The position numbers and the translations under genes are program-made. Shown here in pieces: positions 1-6,713 of a stretch of 8,959 nt of DNA. Location of the stretch: positions 1 to 8,959 of the forward strand of contig JACMOE010000256.1 in the NCBI GenBank assembly GCA_014378185.1, written 5' to 3'. Origin of the DNA: Gemmatimonadaceae bacterium. Its GTDB lineage: Bacteria > Gemmatimonadota > Gemmatimonadetes > Gemmatimonadales > Gemmatimonadaceae. Under the pieces are notes generated by a model that was not told the origin of the DNA, searched no databases, and saw nothing but the letters and a program-made list of their open reading frames with translations. The stretch's first letter is position 1. Every line of letters begins with the position of its first letter.

Positions 1-1838
1 AGCGTCTGCTTGCCGCCATCCGTCGCGAAGGGGAGGCCGACGCGCGTGTCGTGCTCGAACGACAGGCCCAGCGTGGACCGGTCGCAGCTGATGATGCTGC
101 AATTGATCGTGCTCACCAGACCCGAATTGCCGTAGTTCACCCGCTCGGCTCCATACGAAGCAAACAGTCGGGAGAAGCGGGATCCCATCAGGGGAAAGCC
201 GATCTGCAACTGGCCGCCGACTCGCGTCTGCTGTCCCACGTCCTGTACGTAGTAACGCGTCTGCGAGTGGTACGCCGTGACGGTGCCGGAGTACTGCGAC
301 TCCCGGATGAACGGGTCCGTGTACGTCAGGCTGAAGTCGTTGATGTACTGCCCGAACTGCCAGTTGAGCGACCCCTTCTTGCAGAGGCCGAACAGGTTGG
401 GCTGGTCGAATCCGATGAAGCCGCCCACGCCGGCACCCTGGCCCACGGACGCGCCGAAGTTCACGTTGCCGGTGCGCTTTTCCTTCACGTGGAAGATGAC
501 ATCGAGGTCACCCTGCTCGTTGGCGCGCTTCGTGTCCGGCGGAGCGATGGGCGTTTCGAAAAAGCCCAGGTTGCCGATACTCTGGTAGCTGCGAATCAGT
601 GCGTCGCGCCGGAAGATGTCGCCCGGCACCACGAAGATCTGGTTCCTGATGCACGATTCATTCGTGACGTCGTTGCCCAGGATGTCCACGCGATTCACGA
701 TGGCGGGCGCGCCTTCGTCCACTTCCCACCGCAGGTTCACCGTGGGCACCGAATCCGTCCCCACCCGGCGCCGATCGACGATGGGTCGCACGCTGGCGTA
801 GATGTAGCCCTCGTTCGCATAGGCCTCACCCACCCGCCGCGTGGCGTCGTCCCACCGGGCCTGATCGAAATAGCCGGCCGCATCGCTGCTGCGACCCACG
901 CGCAGCACGCCCTTCACGGCACCCGTGATGGTCTTGGGTTGCACGCCAAAGGGATAGAAGCGCTGCAGGTCTTCGCTGGAAAACCGCCGGCTGCCCGTGA
1001 CCTCGAAGGTCCCGACGCGGTACCGCGGACCCTCCCTCATCACGAGATCCACGAGCGCCTTGCCCCGCGCGCGGTCTACCGTGACCGTATCCTTGAGCAC
1101 CTGCGCGTCGAGATACCCCTTCGACGAATAGAGCGCTGGAATGCGCTCGCCCACGTCCCCCGCGAACTTGTCTGCATCGAGCTCGCCCTTCTTGAACCAG
1201 AGGAAGCCCTCGGGCTTGGTCTCCATCGCCCCCACCACATCCTGCCCCGACACACCCACATTGCCGGTCACATTCACGCCGGACACGGCCAGGCGCCTCC
1301 CCTCATCCACTCGAAAGAGGAGCTTCACTTCACCATTCACCAGCGTGGTTTCCGGCTTCACTTCGGCCACGAAGTAGCCTTCTGCCTGGTAGAGCGAGTC
1401 GATGCGCTGCACCGCGCGTGCAACCTGCGCGGGATCGAGCGGCTTCCCCACCAGCAGATCGACCCGGCCGCGCACGTCGTTGCGCGACACACGGTCGGTT
1501 CCCGCGACGTCCACGCCGCTGAGCAGCGGCCGCTCGCGCAGGTCGAAGATGAGGCTCGCACGCTTCTGGTCGGCGGTGAGATCGCAACTGGCGATCACGT
1601 CGTCGAACTGGCCCGTGGCGTACAGCGCCTTGATGGCACGGTCGAGCGCACGGTAGTTGACGGGGCCGGGCACGAGCCCGGCGTCCGCGCGCACCTTGAC
1701 GTCCGTGACGCGAGTCGCGCCTCGGAAAACGATGGTATCGGGAGTCGCACATCGCCCACCTGCTATGGCTGGGTCCTGCGCACGCGCCGTCGCCCCCATG
1801 AGCAGCAGGGCGACGGCGGAAGAAAGCAAACGTCGCAT
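1..1838 (-). CDS. bamA: BamA, outer-membrane protein assembly factor (5' part, runs off the left edge)
   Basis: Translating the minus strand from the ATG at 1838 gives 612 codons with no stop before the window edge, so the C-terminal part of the barrel is missing. BamA is the core of the BAM complex, which folds beta-barrel proteins into the outer membrane. Residues 1-20 are a signal peptide (two Arg, hydrophobic core, cleavage after Ala-Arg-Ala, A20/Q21). Five POTRA repeats follow at roughly 34-103, 104-183, 184-271, 272-377 and 378-460, with the typical V-x-G-N/T-x-R/V starts and GY/GF turns (EGYFVAEV, KGYLDAQV, EGYIYASV, LGFFETPI). The barrel begins near 470 (GFDQPNLFGLCKKG, then SLTYTDPFIRESQ). 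The mature part has Cys at 30, 85, 396, 486, 580 and 585. The start at 1838 is chosen because it gives a clean signal peptide; an in-frame ATG 13 codons upstream lies in the clpC terminator loop. No clear Shine-Dalgarno precedes it. Family identity is firm; a TamA-like paralogue is less likely with five POTRAs. Confidence 0.93.
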   Translation of the reverse strand, partial: MRRLLSSAVALLLMGATARAQDPAIAGGRCATPDTIVFRGATRVTDVKVRADAGLVPGPVNYRALDRAIKALYATGQFDDVIASCDLTADQKRASLIFDLRERPLLSGVDVAGTDRVSRNDVRGRVDLLVGKPLDPAQVARAVQRIDSLYQAEGYFVAEVKPETTLVNGEVKLLFRVDEGRRLAVSGVNVTGNVGVSGQDVVGAMETKPEGFLWFKKGELDADKFAGDVGERIPALYSSKGYLDAQVLKDTVTVDRARGKALVDLVMREGPRYRVGTFEVTGSRRFSSEDLQRFYPFGVQPKTITGAVKGVLRVGRSSDAAGYFDQARWDDATRRVGEAYANEGYIYASVRPIVDRRRVGTDSVPTVNLRWEVDEGAPAIVNRVDILGNDVTNESCIRNQIFVVPGDIFRRDALIRSYQSIGNLGFFETPIAPPDTKRANEQGDLDVIFHVKEKRTGNVNFGASVGQGAGVGGFIGFDQPNLFGLCKKGSLNWQFGQYINDFSLTYTDPFIRESQYSGTVTAYHSQTRYYVQDVGQQTRVGGQLQIGFPLMGSRFSRLFASYGAERVNYGNSGLVSTINCSIISCDRSTLGLSFEHDTRVGLPFATDGGKQT

Positions 1839-1843
1839 CTTGT

Positions 1844-1849
1844 AATATA
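1844..1849 (-). promoter_or_regulatory. Possible -10 element of bamA
   Basis: The minus strand reads TATATT followed by only five bases (ACAAG) before the bamA ATG. It sits in the only AT-rich patch between clpC and bamA. If it is a -10 box, transcription would start at or next to the ATG and give a leaderless or nearly leaderless mRNA. No TTGACA-like -35 is visible at 16-18 bases; that space is filled by the terminator stem. The call rests on position and six bases only. Confidence 0.3.
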
Positions 1850-1855
1850 CACAGG

Positions 1856-1896
1856 AAAAGGCCGGCAGGGTCCCCATGATTGGACCCTGCCGGCCT
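1856..1896 (-). terminator. Intrinsic terminator of the lysS-lol-mcs-clpC unit
   Basis: Bases 1882-1896 and 1859-1873 form a perfect 15-bp inverted repeat (arm GGCCGGCAGGGTCC plus one outer A-T pair) around an 8-base loop. On the minus strand the hairpin runs directly into TTTTCC. It begins 25 bases after the clpC TAG stop, as expected for a Rho-independent terminator, although the T-run is short (four). The following bamA start codon lies about 20 bases past the hairpin. Confidence 0.85.
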
Positions 1897-1920
1897 GCCT
1901 GCGGTTGCCTGCCCGCGAAA

Positions 1921-4413
1921 CTATGCCTTGGTCGCGCTCGACAGCACCTTGAAGTCGAGCCGTGTGCCGTCGGCAGCGGCGTCCACTTCAATCTCGTCGC
2001 CTCGCGTGAACTCCCCCAGGAGGATCTTGTCCGAGAGCGGATCCTCGATGTACTTCTGGATCGACCGCTTCAACGGACGAGCACCATACGCCTCGTCATA
2101 CCCGTGCGTCACCAGCAGCGCGGTTGCCGCGTCCGTGAGCCGGATGGTGAGGTCGTCCTCCGCCATGCGCTTGCGAACGTCCTTCAGCAGCACGGACACG
2201 ATCTGCGTGATGTGCTCCCGGCTGAGCGGATGGAAGACGATGACGTCGTCCAGCCGGTTCAGGACCTCCGGGTTGAACACCACCTTCATTTCCTCCTTCA
2301 CCTTCTCCTGCATCCGCTCGAACGACGTGGTCGCATCGCCGAGGGTGAAGCCGAGCCCCTTGCCCCCCTTGGAGATATCGCGCGCGCCGACATTCGACGT
2401 CATGATCACCACCGTGTTCTTGAAGTCAATCACCCGACCGTAGTTGTCGGTGAGATGCCCCTCATCCAGCACCTGGAGCAGGATGTTGAACACGTCCGGA
2501 TGGGCCTTCTCGATCTCGTCGAGCAGGATCACCGAGTACGGCTTGCGACGGATCGCCTTGGTGAGCGTGCCCGAGTCCTCATACCCCACGTAGCCCGGCG
2601 GCGCACCGATGAGCCGCGACACGGAGAACTTCTCCATGTACTCGCTCATGTCCACGCGAATCAGCGCCGAGGCGTCGGCGAACAGGAACTTCGCCAGCGA
2701 CCGCGCAAGCTCCGTCTTGCCCACCCCTGTCGGACCGCAGAAAATGAACGACCCGATGGGACGGTTGGGATCCTTCAGCCCCGCACGGCTGCGCCGGATC
2801 GAGCGACTGATCGCCTTGATCGCCTCGTCCTGCCCGATCACGTTCTGGTGAATCTCCTCTTCCATCCGCAGCAAGCGGCTGGTCTCTGCCTCCTGGAGAC
2901 GCGTGATCGGGATGCCCGTCCAGCGACTCACGATGAACGCAATCTCCTCCTCGCCAAGCACCGGGCGGTGCGACTGCCGGCGCTGTTCCCATTCCTCCTG
3001 GCTTTTGCGGATGTCGCCCTGGATCAGTCGCTCCTTGTCGCGCAGCGATGCGGCACGCTCGAAGTTCTGGTCGCGGACGGCCGCCTCCTTCTCCGTGTTC
3101 ACCTTCTCCAGCTCGCCCTTGAGCGCAGCCACTTCCGGTGGCGGCGCCTGTGCGGCCAGACGCGCGCGCGCGCCCGCTTCGTCGATGACATCGATCGCCT
3201 TGTCCGGCAGGAAGCGATCGGTGATGTAGCGCTCCGACTGCTTGGCCGCGAGCACGAGCGTCGCATCGGGGATCGTCACCTTGTGGTGGTCCTCGTACTT
3301 CTTGCGCAGCCCCTTGAGGATTTCCACCGTCTCGTCGATCGAGGGCGGGTCCACGACGACGGTCTGGAACCGCCGCTCCAGCGCGCCGTCCTTTTCGATG
3401 TACTTGCGGTACTCATTCAACGTGGAGGCACCGACGCACTGGAGCTCCCCGCGCGCGAGCGCCGGCTTCAGCATGTTGGACGCGTCGATCGCACCCTCGG
3501 CGGCACCTGCGCCCACGAGTGTATGCAACTCATCGATGAAGAGGATCACACTCTTGTTCTGTGCGATCTCGTTCATCACGGCCTTGAGCCGCTCCTCGAA
3601 CTGGCCGCGGTACTTCGTGCCCGCAATCACCGCCGCCATGTCCAGCGACAGCACCCGGTTGTCGCGCAGCGACTCCGGGCACTCGCCGTTCGCGATCAGC
3701 TGGGCCAATCCCTCCACGATCGCCGTCTTGCCCACACCGGGCTCACCGATGAGCACGGGATTGTTCTTCTTGCGCCGCGTAAGCACTTCCATCACGCGCT
3801 CGATCTCCTTCGCCCGCCCGATCGTGGGATCGAGCTGCCCCTCGGCAGCGAGTTGCGTGAGATCGCGGCAGAAATGGTCGAGCGCCGGGGTCTTCGACTT
3901 CTTTTCGCCCTTGGGCACCGCGGGCTGCGGTATGGCGGCCGCCGGGCCGCCCCCCGGTTGCTGGGGCATCTCCGTACCGAGGATGCGCAGCGTCTCGGCG
4001 CGCGCGGCCTCGAGATTCACCCCCGCGTCCGTGAGCACCTGCGCAGCAATGCCCTTTTCCTCGCGCAGCAAGCCGAGCAGCAGGTGCTCGGTGCCCACGT
4101 ACGAATGGCTGAGTTCTCGCGCTTCGCTCATGGCGAGCTCGAGCACCTTTTTCGCGCGCGACGTATACGGAAGGTCGGGGCCCGTGGTCTGAGCCGCCTT
4201 GCCCTTCTTGACGGTCTCCTCGATTTTCTGCTGAATCTCGTCCAGCTCGACCGAGAGGTTCTGCAGCACGGTGGCGGCGACGCCCTCCCCCTCGCGGATG
4301 AGGCCGAGCAGAATGTGTTCCGTACCCACGTACTCGTGGTGGAGTCGGGCGGCTTCCTCACGCGCCATGGCAAGGACCTTCCGCACCCGCTCAGTAAAGT
4401 TGTAGCCGTTCAT
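1921..4413 (-). CDS. clpC: ClpC, AAA+ unfoldase of the ClpCP protease
   Basis: 830 residues, the usual ClpC length. It unfolds proteins with ATP and feeds them to ClpP in the cytoplasm. The N-domain has two Clp repeats (about 4-70 and 80-146), each with GTEH-LLLG-type motifs. E32 and E109 match the glutamates that bind phosphoarginine in Bacillus subtilis ClpC (numbers E32/E106 from memory). A Pro/Gly-rich linker follows (about 150-175). D1 has Walker A GEPGVGKT (223-230), pore loop KYRG (267-270), Walker B VILFIDE (289-295) and arginine finger ERRF (346-349). The middle domain carries a UVR motif (about 439-464), which separates ClpC from ClpA and fits adaptor control. D2 has Walker A GPTGVGKT (560-567), pore loop GYVG (607-610), Walker B ILLDE (629-633), ClpP-binding LGF (687-689) and sensor-2 GARP (777-780). 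It starts 34 bases after mcsB and ends at a hairpin terminator. No clpP is in the window. Confidence 0.98.
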   Translation of the reverse strand: MNGYNFTERVRKVLAMAREEAARLHHEYVGTEHILLGLIREGEGVAATVLQNLSVELDEIQQKIEETVKKGKAAQTTGPDLPYTSRAKKVLELAMSEARELSHSYVGTEHLLLGLLREEKGIAAQVLTDAGVNLEAARAETLRILGTEMPQQPGGGPAAAIPQPAVPKGEKKSKTPALDHFCRDLTQLAAEGQLDPTIGRAKEIERVMEVLTRRKKNNPVLIGEPGVGKTAIVEGLAQLIANGECPESLRDNRVLSLDMAAVIAGTKYRGQFEERLKAVMNEIAQNKSVILFIDELHTLVGAGAAEGAIDASNMLKPALARGELQCVGASTLNEYRKYIEKDGALERRFQTVVVDPPSIDETVEILKGLRKKYEDHHKVTIPDATLVLAAKQSERYITDRFLPDKAIDVIDEAGARARLAAQAPPPEVAALKGELEKVNTEKEAAVRDQNFERAASLRDKERLIQGDIRKSQEEWEQRRQSHRPVLGEEEIAFIVSRWTGIPITRLQEAETSRLLRMEEEIHQNVIGQDEAIKAISRSIRRSRAGLKDPNRPIGSFIFCGPTGVGKTELARSLAKFLFADASALIRVDMSEYMEKFSVSRLIGAPPGYVGYEDSGTLTKAIRRKPYSVILLDEIEKAHPDVFNILLQVLDEGHLTDNYGRVIDFKNTVVIMTSNVGARDISKGGKGLGFTLGDATTSFERMQEKVKEEMKVVFNPEVLNRLDDVIVFHPLSREHITQIVSVLLKDVRKRMAEDDLTIRLTDAATALLVTHGYDEAYGARPLKRSIQKYIEDPLSDKILLGEFTRGDEIEVDAAADGTRLDFKVLSSATKA

Positions 4414-4417
4414 TCAG

Positions 4418-4423
4418 TCCCTC
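4418..4423 (-). promoter_or_regulatory. Ribosome binding site of clpC
   Basis: The minus strand reads GAGGGA, then four bases, then the clpC ATG at 4413. clpC is the only gene of the unit that does not overlap its upstream neighbour, and this site supports the start chosen. It lets clpC be translated independently of mcsB. Confidence 0.65.
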
Positions 4424-4447
4424 GGAGAGACCCAGGTGGACGTGCGC

Positions 4448-5533
4448 CTAGCCGACCGCCCCCGCTTCATTGTCGAGCGCCTTTCGAACATAGCGCGCCC
4501 GCGCCAGGTTCGTTTCGCTCTCCGACAGCGATCGCCCTTCCGCAGCCGACAGATGCGCGGCCTGCGAAAAGATCAGGAGCTTGTTGAGGGTATATACACT
4601 GAGGCCACGGATCAGTTTCAATCCCACAGCCAGACGAACGCCGCTCAGGTAGTTCATCGCTTCGTCGAACGTCAGGCTTCGCGCGTATCGCAGCGTACCG
4701 TAGGATCGCCAGAGCTTGTCCTCGATAATATAACCGGCATCACGCAGCAGAACACGCCGCGCTTCCTCCTCCCGCTCGATCACGTGACCCACCACGCGGA
4801 TCAACTGGTCGAGCAGGTCCTCCTCCGACCGGCCAAGGGTCGTCTGGTTCGAGATCTGGAAAAAATTGCCGACGACTTCCGATCCCTCTCCGTACAACCC
4901 GCGATAGGTCAGACCCATTTGCTGCAGCCCAGCCAGCACCCGCCCAATCTCCTTCGTCAACACAAGACCCGGCAGATGTATAAGTACCGATGCCCGCATT
5001 CCGGTTCCCACATTCGTCGGACAGGCCGTGAGAAAGCCGAACTCCGGGTGGTACGAGAACGGGACCCGCGCACCCAGCTCACGGTCAACCCGGTCGAGCG
5101 CCGCATATGCCGCCCGAAGCTCGAATCCCGATTGGAGCGACTGCATGCGGAGGTGATCCTCCTCGTTGATCATGACGCTCAACCCATCGGAGAGGTACAC
5201 CGCCGCCCCGCTGCGGAGCGGGTGCTGTGATTCCAGACCCGCCAGCTCCCTGCTCACCAGGTGCCGCTCGAACAGCATCGCCCGGTCCGCGGCCGGCAGC
5301 TCGTCCACCCGGACCATGAAGCTGTCCGGCATTGCCGGAATGGCCTTCAGCGCCTCCCGCACCTGCGCCAGCACCCGCAACCGCTCGCCATCGCGCGCAC
5401 GGCCGGAAAACGCATAGCCATCCACATTACGCGCGAGGCGGACGCGGGTGGAGAGCACCACGTCCGAGTGCTGGCCAGAGGCGTCGAGCCAGCGCACCCC
5501 ACCGTCCGGCAGCAGCGAAAGATCGAGTGTCAT
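4448..5533 (-). CDS. mcsB: McsB, protein arginine kinase
   Basis: 361 residues, full length for McsB. It transfers phosphate from ATP to arginine side chains, marking proteins for ClpCP. Visible phosphagen-kinase parts: phosphate-binding STRVRLARN (28-36), the McsB-type NEEDH loop (123-127), catalytic Cys171 in LTACPTNVGTGMRASV (168-183), RGLYGEGSE (211-219) and GNFFQISNQTTLGRSEED (222-239). The bacterial C-terminal domain is present, which separates it from eukaryotic arginine or creatine kinases. Its phosphoarginine-sensing motif, RDxxRA in Bacillus (about 337-342), aligns with TNLARA at 341-346; the 4-residue shift equals that between Cys171 and the Bacillus Cys167. The first Arg and the Asp are thus replaced, while the second Arg stays. 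The ATG overlaps the mcsA stop by four bases (ATGA), so translation is probably coupled. The upstream partner McsA and downstream ClpC complete the pathway. Confidence 0.97.
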   Translation of the reverse strand: MTLDLSLLPDGGVRWLDASGQHSDVVLSTRVRLARNVDGYAFSGRARDGERLRVLAQVREALKAIPAMPDSFMVRVDELPAADRAMLFERHLVSRELAGLESQHPLRSGAAVYLSDGLSVMINEEDHLRMQSLQSGFELRAAYAALDRVDRELGARVPFSYHPEFGFLTACPTNVGTGMRASVLIHLPGLVLTKEIGRVLAGLQQMGLTYRGLYGEGSEVVGNFFQISNQTTLGRSEEDLLDQLIRVVGHVIEREEEARRVLLRDAGYIIEDKLWRSYGTLRYARSLTFDEAMNYLSGVRLAVGLKLIRGLSVYTLNKLLIFSQAAHLSAAEGRSLSESETNLARARYVRKALDNEAGAVG

Positions 5534-6015
5534 TCGAGCACCCGGATCCGGTCACGAAGCTCGGCCGCCGTCTCGAATTGCTCCTGCTCGACCGCGCGGC
5601 GAAGCTTGTCTCGCAACTCACCCAGCACCCCCGCCGTACCCACCGCCTCCTCACGAGGCGCGCGGTAGGTACGGCCGATGTGCCGCGGTCCTCCGTGGAC
5701 CCGCCGCAGCAGCTCACGCATGCTCGGCTCGAAGGTCGTATAGCAGCGCGCACACCCCAGCCGGCCGGTATCGCGAAAATCCTTCATCGTCAGTCCGCAG
5801 AAAGGACACTTGCCGGCATCCAGGCTGGCCGGCATGGTCTGCTGCTGCACGGCCTGCAGGAATTCGCCCAGTGGATGCTTCGGCGTGGCGACGGTCGTCT
5901 CCACCCCACGTTCCGCGGCGCACTGCTCGCACAGGTGCAGTTGCCGCACGGCATTGTTCTCGATCGTGGTGAGATTCACCACGGCATCCCGCTCATGACA
6001 GTTGTCGCAGACCAT
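5530..6015 (-). CDS. mcsA: McsA, zinc-binding activator of McsB
   Basis: 161 residues. McsA binds and activates the kinase McsB in the Bacillus system. Four Cys-x2-Cys pairs are visible: C3/C6, C29/C32, C70/C73 (CPFC) and C88/C91 (CARC), enough for two zinc sites. The core around TGRLGCARCYTTFEPSMREL (83-102) and the HGGPRHIGR stretch (107-115) match the McsA family. A UVR motif closes the protein (about 131-161, with FETAAELRDRIRVLE), the same type as in the ClpC middle domain; in UvrB and UvrC such motifs mediate pairing. The ATG overlaps the lolD stop by one base (TGATG), with a GGAG 11 bases upstream inside lolD. The order mcsA-mcsB-clpC matches Firmicutes, but no ctsR precedes it. Confidence 0.95.
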   Translation of the reverse strand: MVCDNCHERDAVVNLTTIENNAVRQLHLCEQCAAERGVETTVATPKHPLGEFLQAVQQQTMPASLDAGKCPFCGLTMKDFRDTGRLGCARCYTTFEPSMRELLRRVHGGPRHIGRTYRAPREEAVGTAGVLGELRDKLRRAVEQEQFETAAELRDRIRVLE

Positions 6016-6713
6016 CAGGCCACGATCTCCGGCAGCGCAATCTGCGCCAGCCGCGAGTCCTCGAGTTGAAGAATTCGGTCCGCGCGACCCGCGAGCGCGC
6101 GGTTGTGGGTCACCACGACCATCGCAATCTCGAGCTCCCGCGCCAGTTCCGCGAACAGGTCGTGCAGCCGCTCGCTGTTCATGTGGTCCAGGTTGCCCGA
6201 GGGCTCGTCAGCCAGCAGCACGGCCGGTTCGACCGCGAGCGCCCGCGCCACCGCCGTACGCTGCTGCTCGCCGCCGGACATGGCCGACGGCAGGTGCGAC
6301 ATGCGACTCCCCAGGCCGACACGCTCGAGCAGCATGGTGGCGCGACGGCGAGCCGCCACATCGTCCATCCCGCCAATGCGCAGGGGCATCATCACGTTCT
6401 CGATCGCCGTGAACTCCCGCAACAGGTGATGAAACTGGAAGACGAACCCCACCGTGCGGTTCCGGAGCGCCGAAATGGTGTCGTCGCTGAGCCCCGCCAG
6501 GTCGTGCCCTCCGATACGAACGACACCGGACGTGGGCCGGTCAAGGGCACCCAACAGGTGCAGCAGCGTGCTCTTGCCCGCCCCGCTCGCACCGATGATC
6601 GCCACCATCTCGCCCCGGTCCACCTGCATGTCCACGCCGTCGAGCACAGTGATCGTTGCCCCATCGCCGCCGATGTAGGTCTTTGTCAGGTCCTGCACCT
6701 CGACGACACTCAT
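6015..6713 (-). CDS. lolD: LolD, ATPase of the lipoprotein-releasing ABC transporter
   Basis: 232 residues, one ABC domain. With an inner-membrane LolC/E permease it uses ATP to extract lipoproteins and hand them to LolA for transport to the outer membrane. Motifs: Walker A GASGAGKST (41-49), Q-loop Q93, signature MSGGEQQR (145-152, with Met in place of the usual Leu), Walker B AVLLADE (164-170), D-loop SGNLD (172-176) and switch His203. The stretch FQFHHLLREFTAIENVMMPL (92-111) closely resembles the LolD segment known from E. coli and favours LolD over MacB or FtsE. The start overlaps the permease stop by four bases, with GGAGG ten bases before the ATG. The protein has no membrane segment and acts on the cytoplasmic face. 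Confidence 0.93.
   Translation of the reverse strand: MSVVEVQDLTKTYIGGDGATITVLDGVDMQVDRGEMVAIIGASGAGKSTLLHLLGALDRPTSGVVRIGGHDLAGLSDDTISALRNRTVGFVFQFHHLLREFTAIENVMMPLRIGGMDDVAARRRATMLLERVGLGSRMSHLPSAMSGGEQQRTAVARALAVEPAVLLADEPSGNLDHMNSERLHDLFAELARELEIAMVVVTHNRALAGRADRILQLEDSRLAQIALPEIVA

Noticed and set aside
1875..1877. Alternative bamA start, an in-frame ATG 13 codons upstream
   Set aside because: It lies in the loop of the clpC terminator hairpin, has no ribosome binding site, and would put a 13-residue extension before a signal peptide that is complete without it.
51..1952. Long open frame on the plus strand (633 codons) opposite bamA
   Set aside because: It is the mirror of a GC-rich coding strand. 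The minus strand encodes a clear BamA with signal peptide and POTRA repeats, and the plus-strand product is His/Arg/Ala-rich with no domain pattern.
3161..3172. Run of six CG dinucleotides in clpC, a possible slippage or Z-DNA site
   Set aside because: It encodes the Ala/Arg stretch GARARLAA after D1 and is expected by chance in GC-rich coding DNA. The frame is intact on both sides.
1876..4587. Plus-strand open frame of 903 codons opposite clpC
   Set aside because: Length comes from the codon bias of clpC, which removes stops in this antisense frame. The product has no recognisable motifs and crosses the terminator and the clpC/mcsB gap.
4591..4621. Possible internal promoter for clpC inside mcsB (TTGAAA, 19 bases, TATATA on the minus strand)
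   Set aside because: The spacing is long, the -10 match is only partial, and the bases encode conserved residues of McsB (the GLSVYTLNKLL region). Worth a glance in transcription-start data, but not supported as a feature.
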